Source of the DNA: Marinilabilia salmonicolor JCM 21150
Lineage (GTDB): Bacteria > Bacteroidota > Bacteroidia > Bacteroidales > Marinilabiliaceae
Reading direction: 5' to 3'
DNA length: 64,000 bases
Assembly (NCBI RefSeq): GCF_000259075.1
Contig: NZ_AJKI01000041.1
Location: 49,393 to 113,392, forward strand
Shown one piece after another: positions 23,189-33,311 of the stretch. Within the stretch, counting starts at the first letter, position 1, and every line of letters starts with the position of its first letter. A model generated the notes under the pieces. It worked only from the letters and a program-made list of their open reading frames with translations. It was not told where the DNA came from and searched no databases. Both the position numbers and the translations under genes were made by a program.

Positions 23189-24407
23189 AAATAAGGTAAG
23201 ATAGTTGTTGTTCGTCAAAAATTTCGTTGGCAATCTCCAGCAAATCAATTGCTGTAAGGCTGTCAATTTTGTTATATATGTCGGCCAGAGAATCTACTTT
23301 GTTGTAAAGGAGGAAACTTTTTCCAATGTTCAGCATCAGGTTTTCCCTGTTTTCGGATGAAATGGTGATCTGCCCCTTGAGTTGTCTCCGTGCTTTGTGC
23401 AGCTGCATCTGCCCCAGTTTGTTTTTTCTTAAACGGGCCAGTTCCTTGCGGGCAATTTTAAGACTTCGGTCAATGTTCTGGCTGTCGGTGCCATAGTAAA
23501 TGCTGAATACCCCGGTGCCGTAATAGGGTGAGTAGATGGACTCGATGTTATAGGCTATGCCGTTTTTTTCTCTCAGAGCCATGTTCAGACGACTGTTCAT
23601 TCCGGGACCTCCCAACAGGTTGTTGAGCAATGAAAGCCCAAGTCTTTTGGGATTCTCAAGGTCATAAGCGATGTTTCCGATGCTGATATGACTCTGGAAT
23701 GTGTCCAGTTCTTTTCGCAACTCAGAAGGTTGGTAATTTGGTGGAGCAGGACGTTTTTGTGTTCGCAGATTGGAGCTTTCAGCACCAAAATATTTATCTG
23801 CAGTTTTCAAAAACCTGTCGGGATCCATATCTCCAACCATGCACAAAACCATCTGGTCTGTGTGATAATTGTTGGCTATGAAATTCAGAATGTCTTCCCG
23901 CGAAAAATTCTTGATGGAGTCGGCAGTTCCCAGGATGTTGTGTCCCATCGGGCCATCGTCAAATACCAGTTCCTCAAAGTCGTCAATAATCAGTTCTGCG
24001 GGATTGTCTTTGTAGGAGTTGATCTCATCAATGATTACTTCCTTTTCCTTGTTGAGCTCTTTTTCAGGGAATACCGAGTGAAAAGTAATGTCGTGAAGAA
24101 GTTCCACCGCCCGGTCAAAATCCTGAATCAGGAAAGAAGCATAAATGGCGGTTTCTTCTTTGGATGTGTAGGCATTCAGTTCTCCTCCAACATCATCCAG
24201 CCGGCTCAGGATGTGCCAGGTTTTTCTTTTTTGCGTGCCTTTGAAAATAACATGCTCTATAAAGTGGGCCATCCCATGTTCGTTTTCATTTTCATCTCTC
24301 GAGCCCGTATTGATGATAAGTCCGCAGTGACCTACCGGAGAGGCCACTCTGTGGTGGACCAGTCGGATGCCATTGGGAAGTGTATGTGTAAATAAATCCA
24401 TGTTCAA
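23175..24407 (-). CDS. M16 family zinc metallopeptidase
   Basis: 410 residues. The inverted zinc motif HFIEH (residues 48-52) and the downstream acid in KEVIIDEINSYKDNP give the M16 HxxEH-E site, followed by the second M16 domain without catalytic residues. This is the single-chain bacterial processing-peptidase type. No signal peptide, so cytoplasmic. The O-methyltransferase gene overlaps its end. Confidence 0.85.
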   Translation of the reverse strand: MNMDLFTHTLPNGIRLVHHRVASPVGHCGLIINTGSRDENENEHGMAHFIEHVIFKGTQKRKTWHILSRLDDVGGELNAYTSKEETAIYASFLIQDFDRAVELLHDITFHSVFPEKELNKEKEVIIDEINSYKDNPAELIIDDFEELVFDDGPMGHNILGTADSIKNFSREDILNFIANNYHTDQMVLCMVGDMDPDRFLKTADKYFGAESSNLRTQKRPAPPNYQPSELRKELDTFQSHISIGNIAYDLENPKRLGLSLLNNLLGGPGMNSRLNMALREKNGIAYNIESIYSPYYGTGVFSIYYGTDSQNIDRSLKIARKELARLRKNKLGQMQLHKARRQLKGQITISSENRENLMLNIGKSFLLYNKVDSLADIYNKIDSLTAIDLLEIANEIFDEQQLSYLIYEQS

Positions 24408-24608
24408 TATTTGTGTGATGCATTAAGGGGATTCTTTGCAAATCATGTTGTTTTATGGGTTTTTTTTGTGCACCACAATTATTTTTTTTGCTTTTTTTTG
24501 AAAAAATTTGACCGCAAAAATAACTAAACATCAGGGAATATCATCTTAAAAATGTGAAAAGAGACAATTAATTTCAGCCATGGGGTTTTGTCAAAACAAA
24601 TCTTTCAG

Positions 24609-24616
24609 TATATTTG
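24609..24616 (+). promoter_or_regulatory. Promoter -7 box of the first tRNA-Phe gene
   Basis: TATATTTG with TTTG (24587-24590) 18 bases upstream; a near-perfect Bacteroidota promoter 16 bases before the tRNA. Confidence 0.75.
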
Positions 24617-24632
24617 CAACCGCTTTTGAGAG

Positions 24633-24705
<73 letters not shown>

Positions 24706-24814
24706 CAGGTTGGTTTTGATTGGGCTGACCTTCATAGTAAAAAGGAAATATTCAATTATTGTTTGGATTGTTTCCAAAATACAAAAAGGGTTATTGATTG
24801 ATTGGGTTTTTGGT

Positions 24815-24822
24815 TATTTTTG
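24815..24822 (+). promoter_or_regulatory. Promoter -7 box of the second tRNA-Phe gene
   Basis: TATTTTTG with TTG (24794-24796) 18 bases upstream. Confidence 0.7.
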
Positions 24823-24852
24823 CACCAATTGAAAGAAGCAAAAATAACAAAG

Positions 24853-24925
<73 letters not shown>

Positions 24926-24961
24926 CAAAAAAGGCCGACGATTTTTTCGCCGGCCTTTTTT
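24926..24961 (+). terminator. Rho-independent terminator after tRNA-Phe copy 2
   Basis: AAAAAAGGCCGACGA pairs with TCGCCGGCCTTTTTT (one mismatch) and ends in a T run. It can also act on leftward transcription. Confidence 0.85.
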
Positions 24962-24998
24962 GTTTAATCAAGTTTATTTTGGTTGGGTGGTTTTGCAA

Positions 24999-25457
24999 TC
25001 AGAAGCTGGCATAAAAGGTGTCGAAGTTAATCATCCAGTCTTCAATTTTTATTGTCTCATTACCGTTGTTTGTGTCTCCTGTGAATGCCTGAACGTTGAA
25101 CATCCATTCTTTAATGGCCAGGTTTTCTTCATAATCTGTAAAAAGTGACTCGTTAAACATCCACTCCTCTAAATTTACAAGCTCTTCGTTGTCGGTAAAT
25201 AAAGTTTCGTCCAACATCCAGTTTTCAATGGGAATGAACGATCCTAATGTTTGGTCAAAGTCAGTCATCCATTCTTCTATTTCAATCATATCTGCATCTG
25301 CAGCAAATCCATTTATGTCAAGCATCCAATCGGCAACTTCAATGTTTTCTTCGTAGGTATTCTCTAATGAAGCAATGAACTCCTGTGATGGATTTGAAGC
25401 ATTTAAGTTGATGGTCAGTGTCAAAGCAATAAGTGAAAAAATAGCTGAAGTTTTCAT
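24999..25457 (-). CDS. Secreted acidic protein made of six 'xxWM' repeats
   Basis: 152 residues with signal peptide KTSAIFSLIALTLTINLNA. The mature part is six copies of an approximately 19-residue unit centred on (I/V)xxWM(L/F/I)(D/N)xxxF. WM is at residues 44, 63, 80, 99, 118 and 141, joined by Asp/Glu/Thr-rich linkers. I know no named domain with this pattern. The regular Trp-Met and acidic residues could give an extended, calcium- or peptide-binding stick, but this is speculation. Single gene, leftward, ending near the tRNA terminator. Confidence 0.75.
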   Translation of the reverse strand: MKTSAIFSLIALTLTINLNASNPSQEFIASLENTYEENIEVADWMLDINGFAADADMIEIEEWMTDFDQTLGSFIPIENWMLDETLFTDNEELVNLEEWMFNESLFTDYEENLAIKEWMFNVQAFTGDTNNGNETIKIEDWMINFDTFYASF

Positions 25458-25672
25458 ATCTGGTTCCTCCTGTTTATTTGTGTTTTTATTTTTTTGGTTA
25501 GTTGTTGTTGTGTAAACAAGGGATGTGCCAATAAATGTAAGTAGCTGATTGAAAAGGCATTGAAGTTGATGGTGTTGAGGGAATACTTGTTTTTCATGTT
25601 CGTTAACGTGACAAGTGGGTGTTCGTTATCGGACATGCTTTTGATTTTCGGGTCATTTTCAAATTATTTTTT

Positions 25673-25680
25673 TATTTTTG
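25673..25680 (+). promoter_or_regulatory. Promoter -7 box of the TPR/MORN protein gene
   Basis: TATTTTTG; a start site near 25687 makes ATG 25713 the first sensible start codon and excludes the longer frame from 25560. Confidence 0.6.
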
Positions 25681-25712
25681 AGAATCTTATGAATTCTAAA
25701 CCCTTGCCCGAT

Positions 25713-27632
25713 ATGAAAGTATTTTTTCTAATCCTCGGTCTTTTTTGCAGTAGTTACTGCTATTCCCAGGTTGACCACAGTCTGATTTACAATAATAACG
25801 GAGTAAAGCAGATGGATAAACAGGATTTTTCATTAGCCATTGAGTCTTTTTCAATGGCGATTGAGGAGGATTCCCTGAACAGTCTCTTTTTTCGGAATCG
25901 TGCTTATTGCTATTTTTATGATGAGCAATATCAAAAAGCAGAATCAGATTTTCTTCAATGTTTGTCGCTGGAAGGTGAAAAGCCTGAGTTTTATTATTAC
26001 TTGGGGCTGATCCGGAGAAAAAAGGACGATAACCAAAAAGCCATTGAATACTACAGCAAAGCAATAGAATTGTCACCTCAAGGTCATGAGTATTATTTAC
26101 ACCGGGGCATTGCTTACATGAAAACGGGTGATTTTGATGCTGCCATAGGGGATTTTCATGTGGCAGTAAAACTTAATCCTCAACATGCGGGATCTTACTT
26201 TCATCGTGGGCAATCATACCATATGCTGCGAAATGACAGAGCTGCTTGTGTTGACTGGGAAGTTGCTGAAAATTTGGACCCTGAGTTGAAGGCCGCTCAA
26301 TATGGAAATGTTTGTTCGCTTAAAAACACAGGTAGTTGGTTTGATGTTAAAGAACTAACGGATCTTGAATCTTTTCAGAAGCCGGTTTTTGACAATGTGA
26401 GTTTTAACGAATTTCACAAGTATATTGCGACAGAGGTTGATTTCCCGACTTCATTGCTCAGCAGAGGGAAATCTGTTTATTCATCCTATATGGTGCCTGT
26501 ACTGCATGATGGCTCTTTGGGGGAAATAGAAGAACGATACTCCGGATCAGAGTTACTTGACAATGCTTTTAAAAAAACGGCCCTGAAAGGAGAAGGTAAG
26601 TGGACTGGGGGGACAGTAAACGGCATACCAGCTGATTTTAGATTTGTTGGACCGCTTGCTTTTTTTACCTCCGTTCAAAGAAATGAAGCGGGGAGGCTCA
26701 AAAAATTAGTTGATGAAGCTGTTCTTAACCGTGATGATGCATCTGCATTACAATACTGCAGCCAGATTTTGGAAATTCATCCTTTCGATATTGATATTCT
26801 CAGGATGCGTATTGCTTTGAACTCCAGATTGGGTAATACATCTCAGGTTGCTGCTGATCAGAAGTTGTTTAAGGAGTTGTCTGTAATGGAATTCCGATAT
26901 CAGCCAGATAAAATAAATGAGGTAAAGCCCGAATTGCTTATCCTTCCGGAAGATTCCGTAACCGTTTTTTACAATAAAGAGTGGCACATTACTAAACGGG
27001 AGGAGGCTGTATATTTCCGGAAAGGGGTATGGAATAAAAATAAAAATTTCTTTGTTGGTTCAGTTTCAGACCATTTGATAATTGATAGCACGATGGTTTC
27101 AAATGTCGTGTATGGACCGGGACTGAAAAAGTCAGGGCCCTATGTTTCTTATTATCCTGATGGACAAAAACGAGCCGAGGGAGCATTTGTTGACAACATA
27201 ATGCAAGGGAAATGGAGTTTTTATTCTGAAGACGGATCTCTCAGGTATGTCGTCAACTTTACCGGTGATTATTTTAAATTTGAGTTGTTGAATGATGAAC
27301 AGGGGAATGATGTTTTGGAGGCTCAAAAACAGGCTTTTGACTTGAAGTTGAGTAAGTTTATTGCATTAAAAGGAGCTTTTGAAAATGGACAACGTGATAA
27401 AAACTGGGTTCTGGAGGCTAATGGTGATAAAATAATTCAGGAAAAGTATTCGGAAGGAGAATTTGTTCGAGGTTTTTATTTTAAAAATGGTGAACGGATT
27501 TCCCTGCCCTCAAGTGGATTGAAGTCTGTTGTCTTCACTCCGGTGAATATTGCAGTAACAGAGCGACTTATGTTTGACGATAGGAGTACATTTAAGGAAT
27601 ATCCCTTTGTCAATACCGAGAGGTTGAAATAA
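25713..27632 (+). CDS. Periplasmic/exported TPR protein with TonB-C-like and MORN-like parts
   Basis: 639 residues with a signal peptide (KVFFLILGLFCSSYCYS). Residues about 25-165 are TPR repeats (KQDFSLAIESFSMAIEEDSL; NQKAIEYYSKAIELSPQ; DFDAAIGDFHVAVKLNPQ). A middle part (about 200-320) resembles the C-terminal domain of TonB-like energy transducers (VYSSYMVPVLHDGSLGE, then LKGEGKWTGGTVNGIPAD). Near 470-510 there are MORN-like units (GPYVSYYPDGQKRAEGAFVD, then GKWSFYSEDGSLRYV). Such proteins usually scaffold envelope complexes; no partner is evident nearby. Start chosen from promoter position. Confidence 0.65.
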   Translation: MKVFFLILGLFCSSYCYSQVDHSLIYNNNGVKQMDKQDFSLAIESFSMAIEEDSLNSLFFRNRAYCYFYDEQYQKAESDFLQCLSLEGEKPEFYYYLGLIRRKKDDNQKAIEYYSKAIELSPQGHEYYLHRGIAYMKTGDFDAAIGDFHVAVKLNPQHAGSYFHRGQSYHMLRNDRAACVDWEVAENLDPELKAAQYGNVCSLKNTGSWFDVKELTDLESFQKPVFDNVSFNEFHKYIATEVDFPTSLLSRGKSVYSSYMVPVLHDGSLGEIEERYSGSELLDNAFKKTALKGEGKWTGGTVNGIPADFRFVGPLAFFTSVQRNEAGRLKKLVDEAVLNRDDASALQYCSQILEIHPFDIDILRMRIALNSRLGNTSQVAADQKLFKELSVMEFRYQPDKINEVKPELLILPEDSVTVFYNKEWHITKREEAVYFRKGVWNKNKNFFVGSVSDHLIIDSTMVSNVVYGPGLKKSGPYVSYYPDGQKRAEGAFVDNIMQGKWSFYSEDGSLRYVVNFTGDYFKFELLNDEQGNDVLEAQKQAFDLKLSKFIALKGAFENGQRDKNWVLEANGDKIIQEKYSEGEFVRGFYFKNGERISLPSSGLKSVVFTPVNIAVTERLMFDDRSTFKEYPFVNTERLK

Positions 27633-27652
27633 ATCTAACGGTTTATTTTTCT

Positions 27653-27660
27653 TATCTTTG
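27653..27660 (+). promoter_or_regulatory. Promoter -7 box
   Basis: TATCTTTG, 17 bases before the ATG at 27677. Confidence 0.6.
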
Positions 27661-27676
27661 AAGAAATTCAAGAAAA

Positions 27677-28144
27677 ATGTCAAAAGATTTTAAGGTGGAA
27701 TTCTACGGGCACCGTAGGTTGGGTGGGCTCCGTAAACGTCTGTATATTGTATGCGGGGTAATGTTGATTTCAGTAGGATTGTTTGGGTTATTTAACCAGG
27801 ATCCCTCTTCCGGACTTTTTTTGTTGTCGCTCGCATTGCTGGCAGGAGGTACAGGGAACCTTGTTTTTGCCTTATTTGATCGTCGTTTATTGAAAGAGCG
27901 AAATTATATAAGGGTGTCTACAGAAAGAGTGAAATACAAAAACTCACGACGAAAACCGAAAACCATTCGTTTAAAACATCTCTCCGACATAATTATCGAT
28001 GGACAGAAAGCAGAGTTTGTTAAGGCTGATCAATCTGTCGGTATATACGATTTTACTGGTTTTCCTATTAGTGTGGGAAATGAAATTGTTTCCGTATTAA
28101 GGTCACTTTGCAACCATCAAACATCAGATGAAAAACTAGCGTGA
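27677..28144 (+). CDS. Two-span membrane protein with PH-like tail, 155 aa
   Basis: Two hydrophobic spans ([38 protein letters not shown]) after a basic N-terminus, then about 85 soluble residues ([40 protein letters not shown]). The strand order is similar to bacterial PH-like domains. Function unknown. Own promoter. Confidence 0.6.
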   Translation: MSKDFKVEFYGHRRLGGLRKRLYIVCGVMLISVGLFGLFNQDPSSGLFLLSLALLAGGTGNLVFALFDRRLLKERNYIRVSTERVKYKNSRRKPKTIRLKHLSDIIIDGQKAEFVKADQSVGIYDFTGFPISVGNEIVSVLRSLCNHQTSDEKLA

Positions 28145-28268
28145 CCCCTGCCGGTTGGCAATTTTGCGGTTAAATCTTTTAGTTGTTTGCCTGCTTCTTA
28201 AACCGAATGCTTTGTTAGTTGTTTCTTTTCAAACCAACGAAGTTTCTAACGTTTTAAATAGTTTTATT

Positions 28269-28850
28269 ATGGCATTTACACTGGAGATTGGAAATCATGC
28301 ACCCGACTTTCGGCTTCCAGCCACTGATGGGAAGGATTATTCATTAAAAGATTTTTCTGATTCTCCCTGGCTTGTGGTCTTCTTTACCTGCAATCATTGT
28401 CCTTATGTGCTTGGTTCTGACGAAATCACCCGGGAAACTGCTGAAATGTATAAAAGTCATGGGGTGCGTTTTGTTGCCATCAACTCCAATAGTGAAAACA
28501 CCTATCCTGAGGACGATTTTGACCATATGGTGACGCGTATGGAGGAAAATCGTTTCCCCTGGGTGTATCTTCGCGATGAAAGCCAGGATGTCGCCAGAGC
28601 CTACGGGGCTTTGCGCACACCTCATTTTTATGTGTTTGATAAGGAGCGAAAGCTTGTGTATACCGGGCGGGGAGTTGATTCTCCACGCGATGCACGAAGA
28701 ATTACAGAAAATACACTGGATAAAGTGCTGGGTGCATTGACAACGGGACAGTCTTCGCCTTTTCAGGCCACCAACCCCATCGGATGTAACGTGAAGTGGG
28801 ATGGGAAAGACGCTCATTGGATGCCGGCGGATGCCTGTGATTTGGTGTAA
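28269..28850 (+). CDS. Thioredoxin-like/AhpC-TSA family protein with CNHC motif
   Basis: 193 residues from ATG 28269; upstream in-frame extension has no coding character. Opening [20 protein letters not shown] is the AhpC-TSA start. [19 protein letters not shown] carries the CxxC pair. [19 protein letters not shown] is the cis-Pro region, and the conserved end is IGCNVKW. It is cytoplasmic (no signal). Members of this group are presumed thiol-disulfide oxidoreductases or peroxiredoxin-like. Confidence 0.8.
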   Translation: MAFTLEIGNHAPDFRLPATDGKDYSLKDFSDSPWLVVFFTCNHCPYVLGSDEITRETAEMYKSHGVRFVAINSNSENTYPEDDFDHMVTRMEENRFPWVYLRDESQDVARAYGALRTPHFYVFDKERKLVYTGRGVDSPRDARRITENTLDKVLGALTTGQSSPFQATNPIGCNVKWDGKDAHWMPADACDLV

Positions 28851-28961
28851 TGAAACGAGCATGGAACTTTGATTTCTCAAACCTGCCACAAAAGAGTATG
28901 TATAAAAGAATCGCGAGTTCCACCAGTCCAATAACTTACATTTATTTTATACTGATGAAGG

Positions 28962-29642
28962 ATGGGAGTTTTTATAGCGATATTGGTTATTCTTGCCTGG
29001 ATCGGGCACTTGGCCTACAGTTTCCTGTTTGTTGAGTTAAGTGCATTCAATCCCTGGTTGTATGTGCATGTTTTGATTCAGGCGCATCTTTTTACCGGAT
29101 TGTTTATTACCGGGCATGATGGGATGCATGGTTCTATCAAACCTTATGATAGCGTTACCAATAAGATGATTGGTACTTTTGCCAGTTTTTTGTATGCAGG
29201 ACTTTCTTTCAGGCGTTTGAAAAAGAATCATCAGAAACATCACGATCATCCGGGAACTGCTGAAGATCCTGATTATTGTGAGAAGTCGCAGAACTTTTTT
29301 ATTTGGTATTTTACTTTTATGTGGCGTTACGTGACCATCTGGCAAATTTTAATTATGGCCGTGATGTTTAATGTGCTTTTATTATGGTTTTCCGAAATCC
29401 GTCTGGTCGTCTTGTGGATTATTCCTGCGTTTATCTCAACCTTCCAAATGTTTTATTTCGGTGTGTATGCGCCACATCGGCAGCCTCATCGTGAAGAGAT
29501 GATGCCTTATCGTTCCCGCACACTTCAACGCAATCATTTGCTGGCTTTTCTCTCCTGTTGGTTTTTTGGTTATCACTACGAACATCATCAATCACCTGGG
29601 ACTCCCTGGTGGAGGCTTTATCAGAAAAAATCTATGCCTTAA
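28962..29642 (+). CDS. CrtW-like beta-carotene ketolase / fatty acid desaturase superfamily
   Basis: 226 residues, four membrane spans. Di-iron histidine boxes: GHDGMH (52-56), NHQKHH (H90, H93, H94), and HYEHH (205-209) in FGYHYEHHQSPGTPWWRL. FQMFYFGVYAPHRQPH is also characteristic of CrtW, which oxidises carbon 4 of beta-ionone rings to keto groups (canthaxanthin or astaxanthin formation). No other carotenoid gene is in the window. A plain desaturase or hydroxylase is the alternative, but the PHR and PWW blocks favour CrtW. Confidence 0.75.
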   Translation: MGVFIAILVILAWIGHLAYSFLFVELSAFNPWLYVHVLIQAHLFTGLFITGHDGMHGSIKPYDSVTNKMIGTFASFLYAGLSFRRLKKNHQKHHDHPGTAEDPDYCEKSQNFFIWYFTFMWRYVTIWQILIMAVMFNVLLLWFSEIRLVVLWIIPAFISTFQMFYFGVYAPHRQPHREEMMPYRSRTLQRNHLLAFLSCWFFGYHYEHHQSPGTPWWRLYQKKSMP

Positions 29643-29680
29643 GTTTGCTTTCAGTACCCTCTATCCTGAGTTATGGTTGA

Positions 29681-31276
29681 TTACCAGTCAGCAGAAGGCA
29701 AATCCTTTACTAGCATGTTTTTTTCGGCACCTTTTTCAAAATCAACATTTTCGTCAGAGAAATCAGGTGCGACTATAGCCCCTGAATATCTTCCCATTAG
29801 CAAAAAAGGTTTTCCGGCTGCCCGATCTTTAAGTTCGACGTTTTCAAATGTCACTTCATAAACGTCATCTGCAATCATTGCTCTGGCCTCAGATTCAACA
29901 TAAATGTCTTTCATTACCAGGTTTTTTACTCTGCCCAACCGAATTCCTTCTTTTGCATTTATGGCAGAAATGTTTTCCATATAAATGTTCTCAATCCATT
30001 TCTCGGGCAGACCGTTGAGGACAATTGCATTTGGAACTCCGTCAATTTTTACATTGCGAATCTCGATATTCCGGACCAGAGGGGATGGGCCAACTCCTGC
30101 TCCTGTGTAGGCAGTGTTGAAGTTGATGGCTTCGTATCTGATGTTTTTCATTTGAACATCGCTGATGATGATATTTTCAGTAATGTTCCCGCGACCACGA
30201 GCCGTCTTAAAGCGGATTCCCCGGTCACACTTTTCAAAAAGAGCATCATGTACGTAAATGTTACGAATTCCTCCGGATGTTTCGCTTCCAAAGACCACCC
30301 CACCGCTTCCTGTGCGTACATCATAAGCGTAGTAGTTGCGGATGACCACATTTTCAGTAGGGATGTTTATTTCCAGACCTTCTTCATTGAATCCTGATTT
30401 CAATACAATGGCATCGTCCCCGGTACTCAGATGATTGTATTCAAGGAGAGCATCACTAGAGGAATCCAGCACAATGCCATCTCCGTTGTGCGATTCTACA
30501 CTGTTTATGGTGATGTCACGCACCACGATGTGGCTGGAATAGATCAGGTGTATGTTCCACATCGGGCTTTCACGCAGGGTTATGCCTTCAATGAAAATGT
30601 TTTTGGATTTCCAGAACACCACAAAACTGGGCCGCATCCCTTCTTTGCCCGCTCCTTTGCCGAAATTCTTGCGGCGTGACAGAGGAACCTTGGTTGCTGT
30701 TGCACGAGGCTGTACTGTTCCCCATTTTAGCCAGTGCTCTCCCTGTCCCTCCAGTATCCCTTTGCCGGTAATGGCCACATTCTCAATGTTTTTTGCATAA
30801 ATAAGGGAGGAGTAATTATATGTTTCAACCCCCTCGTATCTATGTTTTACTACGGGCAGATAATCTTCTTTGTCTTCGCTGAAATATAGAGAAGCCCCTT
30901 CTTCGAGATGGAGGTTGATGTTGCTTTTCAGGTGAATCGGACCGGTAAGCCAATTTCCTCTGGGAATCAGTACTTTCCCGCCGCCGGCTGTTGTTGCTGC
31001 ATCAATGGCACGGTGAATGGCGTCGGTGCTTTTATGGTTATTGTTGTTTTTTTGACGGGCTCCAAAATCTCTTATGTCAAATGTTTGATCGGGAAAGACC
31101 GGGCGCTCAAAAACCGGCATCTCAAAGGGAGCATCCACCGGAGCAATGTTACGGGGTGCTTCACTGAATTTATGGTTCTGCCCGCTGGTGATTCCACAGG
31201 AGATAAAAGACAACACCAGTGCGATTAAAAGTATCTTTTTGTTTTTTTGTCGGAGCATATTGTTCTTTGTGGTCAT
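29681..31276 (-). CDS. Glycoside hydrolase family 28 (polygalacturonase-like) lipoprotein
   Basis: 531 residues (525 if Met at 31258 is used); signal KILLIALVLSFISC gives a lipoprotein or exported enzyme. A Pro-rich N-terminus leads to FDIRDFGARQKNNNNHKSTD and a right-handed beta-helix. GH28 catalytic blocks are HNGDGIVLDSS (usual NTDG), STGDDAIVLKSG (DD), GSGGVVFGSE in the place of GHGISIGS, and DRGIRFKTARGRG (RIK variant). Substrate probably a uronic-acid or rhamnose-containing glycan; pectin itself is not certain because the third block lacks its His. Confidence 0.8.
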   Translation of the reverse strand: MTTKNNMLRQKNKKILLIALVLSFISCGITSGQNHKFSEAPRNIAPVDAPFEMPVFERPVFPDQTFDIRDFGARQKNNNNHKSTDAIHRAIDAATTAGGGKVLIPRGNWLTGPIHLKSNINLHLEEGASLYFSEDKEDYLPVVKHRYEGVETYNYSSLIYAKNIENVAITGKGILEGQGEHWLKWGTVQPRATATKVPLSRRKNFGKGAGKEGMRPSFVVFWKSKNIFIEGITLRESPMWNIHLIYSSHIVVRDITINSVESHNGDGIVLDSSSDALLEYNHLSTGDDAIVLKSGFNEEGLEINIPTENVVIRNYYAYDVRTGSGGVVFGSETSGGIRNIYVHDALFEKCDRGIRFKTARGRGNITENIIISDVQMKNIRYEAINFNTAYTGAGVGPSPLVRNIEIRNVKIDGVPNAIVLNGLPEKWIENIYMENISAINAKEGIRLGRVKNLVMKDIYVESEARAMIADDVYEVTFENVELKDRAAGKPFLLMGRYSGAIVAPDFSDENVDFEKGAEKNMLVKDLPSADW

Positions 31277-31643
31277 ATCAATAAAGATTTCAAAATTGTG
31301 TACGTAAAATTAAAAGAAAAAAGAGATACAGGTTGTTCGAAGTAGGGGGAGGAATTATCAATGTTTTGAAATGCAGGTGGTTATTTTTGGATAATCTGCC
31401 GCTTTTTCTGCCATTTAATCAGGCTTTCTATTCCCGAAACCGACCCGCGTAATGATTATTTTTCCAGATAATCATGAACAGCCAGTCAGCAAGGCTTGTC
31501 TGTCATAGAATTTTAACATCCTTAACATCATACGCTTTTTTTTTGAGAGCAAATTAGGTACTTTTGGCCCTCATTGTAAACTCAATGGAGAGTTGTTTGT
31601 TTCTTCATTGAACAAAAGCTAATTCAATAAAATAAATATAATC
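31277..31643. other. 367-bp intergenic region with one promoter
   Basis: Divergent gap between the GH28 and gpmI genes. A rightward -7 box TACTTTTG lies at 31559-31566, giving a leader of about 70 bases for gpmI. I see no other feature. Confidence 0.5.
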
Positions 31644-33170
31644 ATGGACAAGAAGACCATACTTATTATCCTCGATGGGTGGGGATACGGAAAAAAAGAT
31701 AAATCGGATGTGATTCATACTGCCGGGGCTCCTTATTTCGAAAGCCTCGTGAAGAAATATCCCAATGCACAGCTTCAGGCTTCAGGTGAAAATGTTGGTT
31801 TGCCTGACGGACAAATGGGGAATTCAGAGGTGGGACACCTCAATATTGGTGCAGGCCGTGTGGTTTATCAGGATCTTGTTAAAATCAATCTTGCCATAAA
31901 AGACAATAGCATTGCCGAAAATCCCGAGCTGGTGAAAGCTTTTAACTATGCAAAGGAGAACAATAAACAGGTGCATTTTCTCGGGTTGGTTTCCAAAGGT
32001 GGGGTACATAGCAGCCAGGAACATCTTTACAAACTGACTGATGTGGCAAAAGATTTTGGCCTTGAAAAGGTTTTTGTTCACGCTTTTATGGATGGTCGTG
32101 ATACCGACCCCAAGAGTGGAAAAGGATATATGAGCGAATTGCTCGATCATCTCAAAACATCCGCAGGTAAAGTGGCTTCTGTAATTGGTCGTTATTACGC
32201 CATGGATCGTGACAAGCGGTGGGAACGCATCAAAGATGCTTATGACCTGATGGTCAACGGAACCGGAAAAGGCACCAGTGACTTGCTTTCAGCTATTCAG
32301 GAGTCGTATGACAATGATGTTACGGATGAATTTATTAAGCCCATTGTCAATGTTGATGAAAACGGCAAGCCTGTTGGAACCATTCAGGAGGATGATGTGG
32401 TTGTATTCTTCAACTTCCGGAACGACCGTGCCCGCGAAATCACTCAGGTACTTACACAGCAGGATATGCCCGAGTATGAGATGAAAACCATTCCGCTTCA
32501 CTATTGCACATTGACTCCTTATGATACTACATTTAAAGGAATGCATATCCTTTTTGATAAAGACAATGTGAAAAATACCATGGGTGAGGTGGTTGCCAAA
32601 AACGGACTGAAGCAACTGCGTATTGCAGAAACGGAGAAATATGCTCACGTAACTTTCTTCTTCTCCGGTGGTCGTGAAGAGGTGTTTGAGGGAGAAGACC
32701 GTATCCTGATTAATTCGCCTAAAGTGGCCACCTACGACCTTCAGCCCGAAATGAGCGCATACGAAGTGAAAGATGCTATTGTGGGAGAATTAAATAAAAA
32801 GAAATATGACTTTGTTTGTTTGAACTTTGCCAATGGTGACATGGTTGGGCATACCGGAGTTTATGACGCCATTGAAAAAGCAGTGAAAGCTGTTGATTCA
32901 TGTCTGGAAGATGTGGTTGAAGCAGCCAAAAAGAATGGATATGAGGCCATCATTATTGCCGATCACGGAAATGCCGATAATGCGGTGAATCCTGATGGAT
33001 CTCCTAACACTGCCCACTCTCTGAACCCTGTTCCTTTTATCTGGGTAACCGACCGAAAGGGGGAAGTAGAAGATGGGATCCTGGCCGATGTGGCTCCGTC
33101 ATTGCTCAGCCTGATGGGGGTAGAACAGCCTGAAGATATGACCGGCCATAGTCTTATTTCGGTAGAATAA
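31644..33170 (+). CDS. gpmI: 2,3-bisphosphoglycerate-independent phosphoglycerate mutase
   Basis: 508 residues, the family length. The first metal-binding block is [10 protein letters not shown] (Asp11), the phosphoserine nucleophile is Ser61 in [15 protein letters not shown], and the second metal site is [11 protein letters not shown]. It interconverts 3- and 2-phosphoglycerate in glycolysis and gluconeogenesis and needs manganese. Monocistronic with its own promoter and terminator. Confidence 0.95.
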   Translation: MDKKTILIILDGWGYGKKDKSDVIHTAGAPYFESLVKKYPNAQLQASGENVGLPDGQMGNSEVGHLNIGAGRVVYQDLVKINLAIKDNSIAENPELVKAFNYAKENNKQVHFLGLVSKGGVHSSQEHLYKLTDVAKDFGLEKVFVHAFMDGRDTDPKSGKGYMSELLDHLKTSAGKVASVIGRYYAMDRDKRWERIKDAYDLMVNGTGKGTSDLLSAIQESYDNDVTDEFIKPIVNVDENGKPVGTIQEDDVVVFFNFRNDRAREITQVLTQQDMPEYEMKTIPLHYCTLTPYDTTFKGMHILFDKDNVKNTMGEVVAKNGLKQLRIAETEKYAHVTFFFSGGREEVFEGEDRILINSPKVATYDLQPEMSAYEVKDAIVGELNKKKYDFVCLNFANGDMVGHTGVYDAIEKAVKAVDSCLEDVVEAAKKNGYEAIIIADHGNADNAVNPDGSPNTAHSLNPVPFIWVTDRKGEVEDGILADVAPSLLSLMGVEQPEDMTGHSLISVE

Positions 33171-33223
33171 TTTAGTTTGCAATTAACATTCCGGTGGCAT
33201 TGATTACCGGATTTGATATTACA

Positions 33224-33257
33224 AGGACGGTATCCCCTGGGTGCTGTCCTTTTTTTG
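33224..33257 (+). terminator. Rho-independent terminator of gpmI
   Basis: AGGACGGTATCCC pairs with GGGTGCTGTCCT (wobble pairs included), then TTTTTTT. Confidence 0.75.
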
Positions 33258-33311
33258 GGAAAATATCACAGATGTAAAAATTATTGTTGATAATCAGCAA
33301 AAGCAAAAAGT

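Noticed and set aside
25560..25712. Longer N-terminus of the TPR/MORN protein
   Set aside because: A promoter box at 25673-25680 lies inside the extension, and the signal peptide starts at 25713.
28155..28268. Longer N-terminus of the thioredoxin-like protein
   Set aside because: Hydrophobic but without conserved character; family members start at the [10 protein letters not shown] region.
28850..29035. Short open frame overlapping the CrtW-like start
   Set aside because: No coding character and no homology to the carotenoid enzyme N-terminus; it is in another frame.
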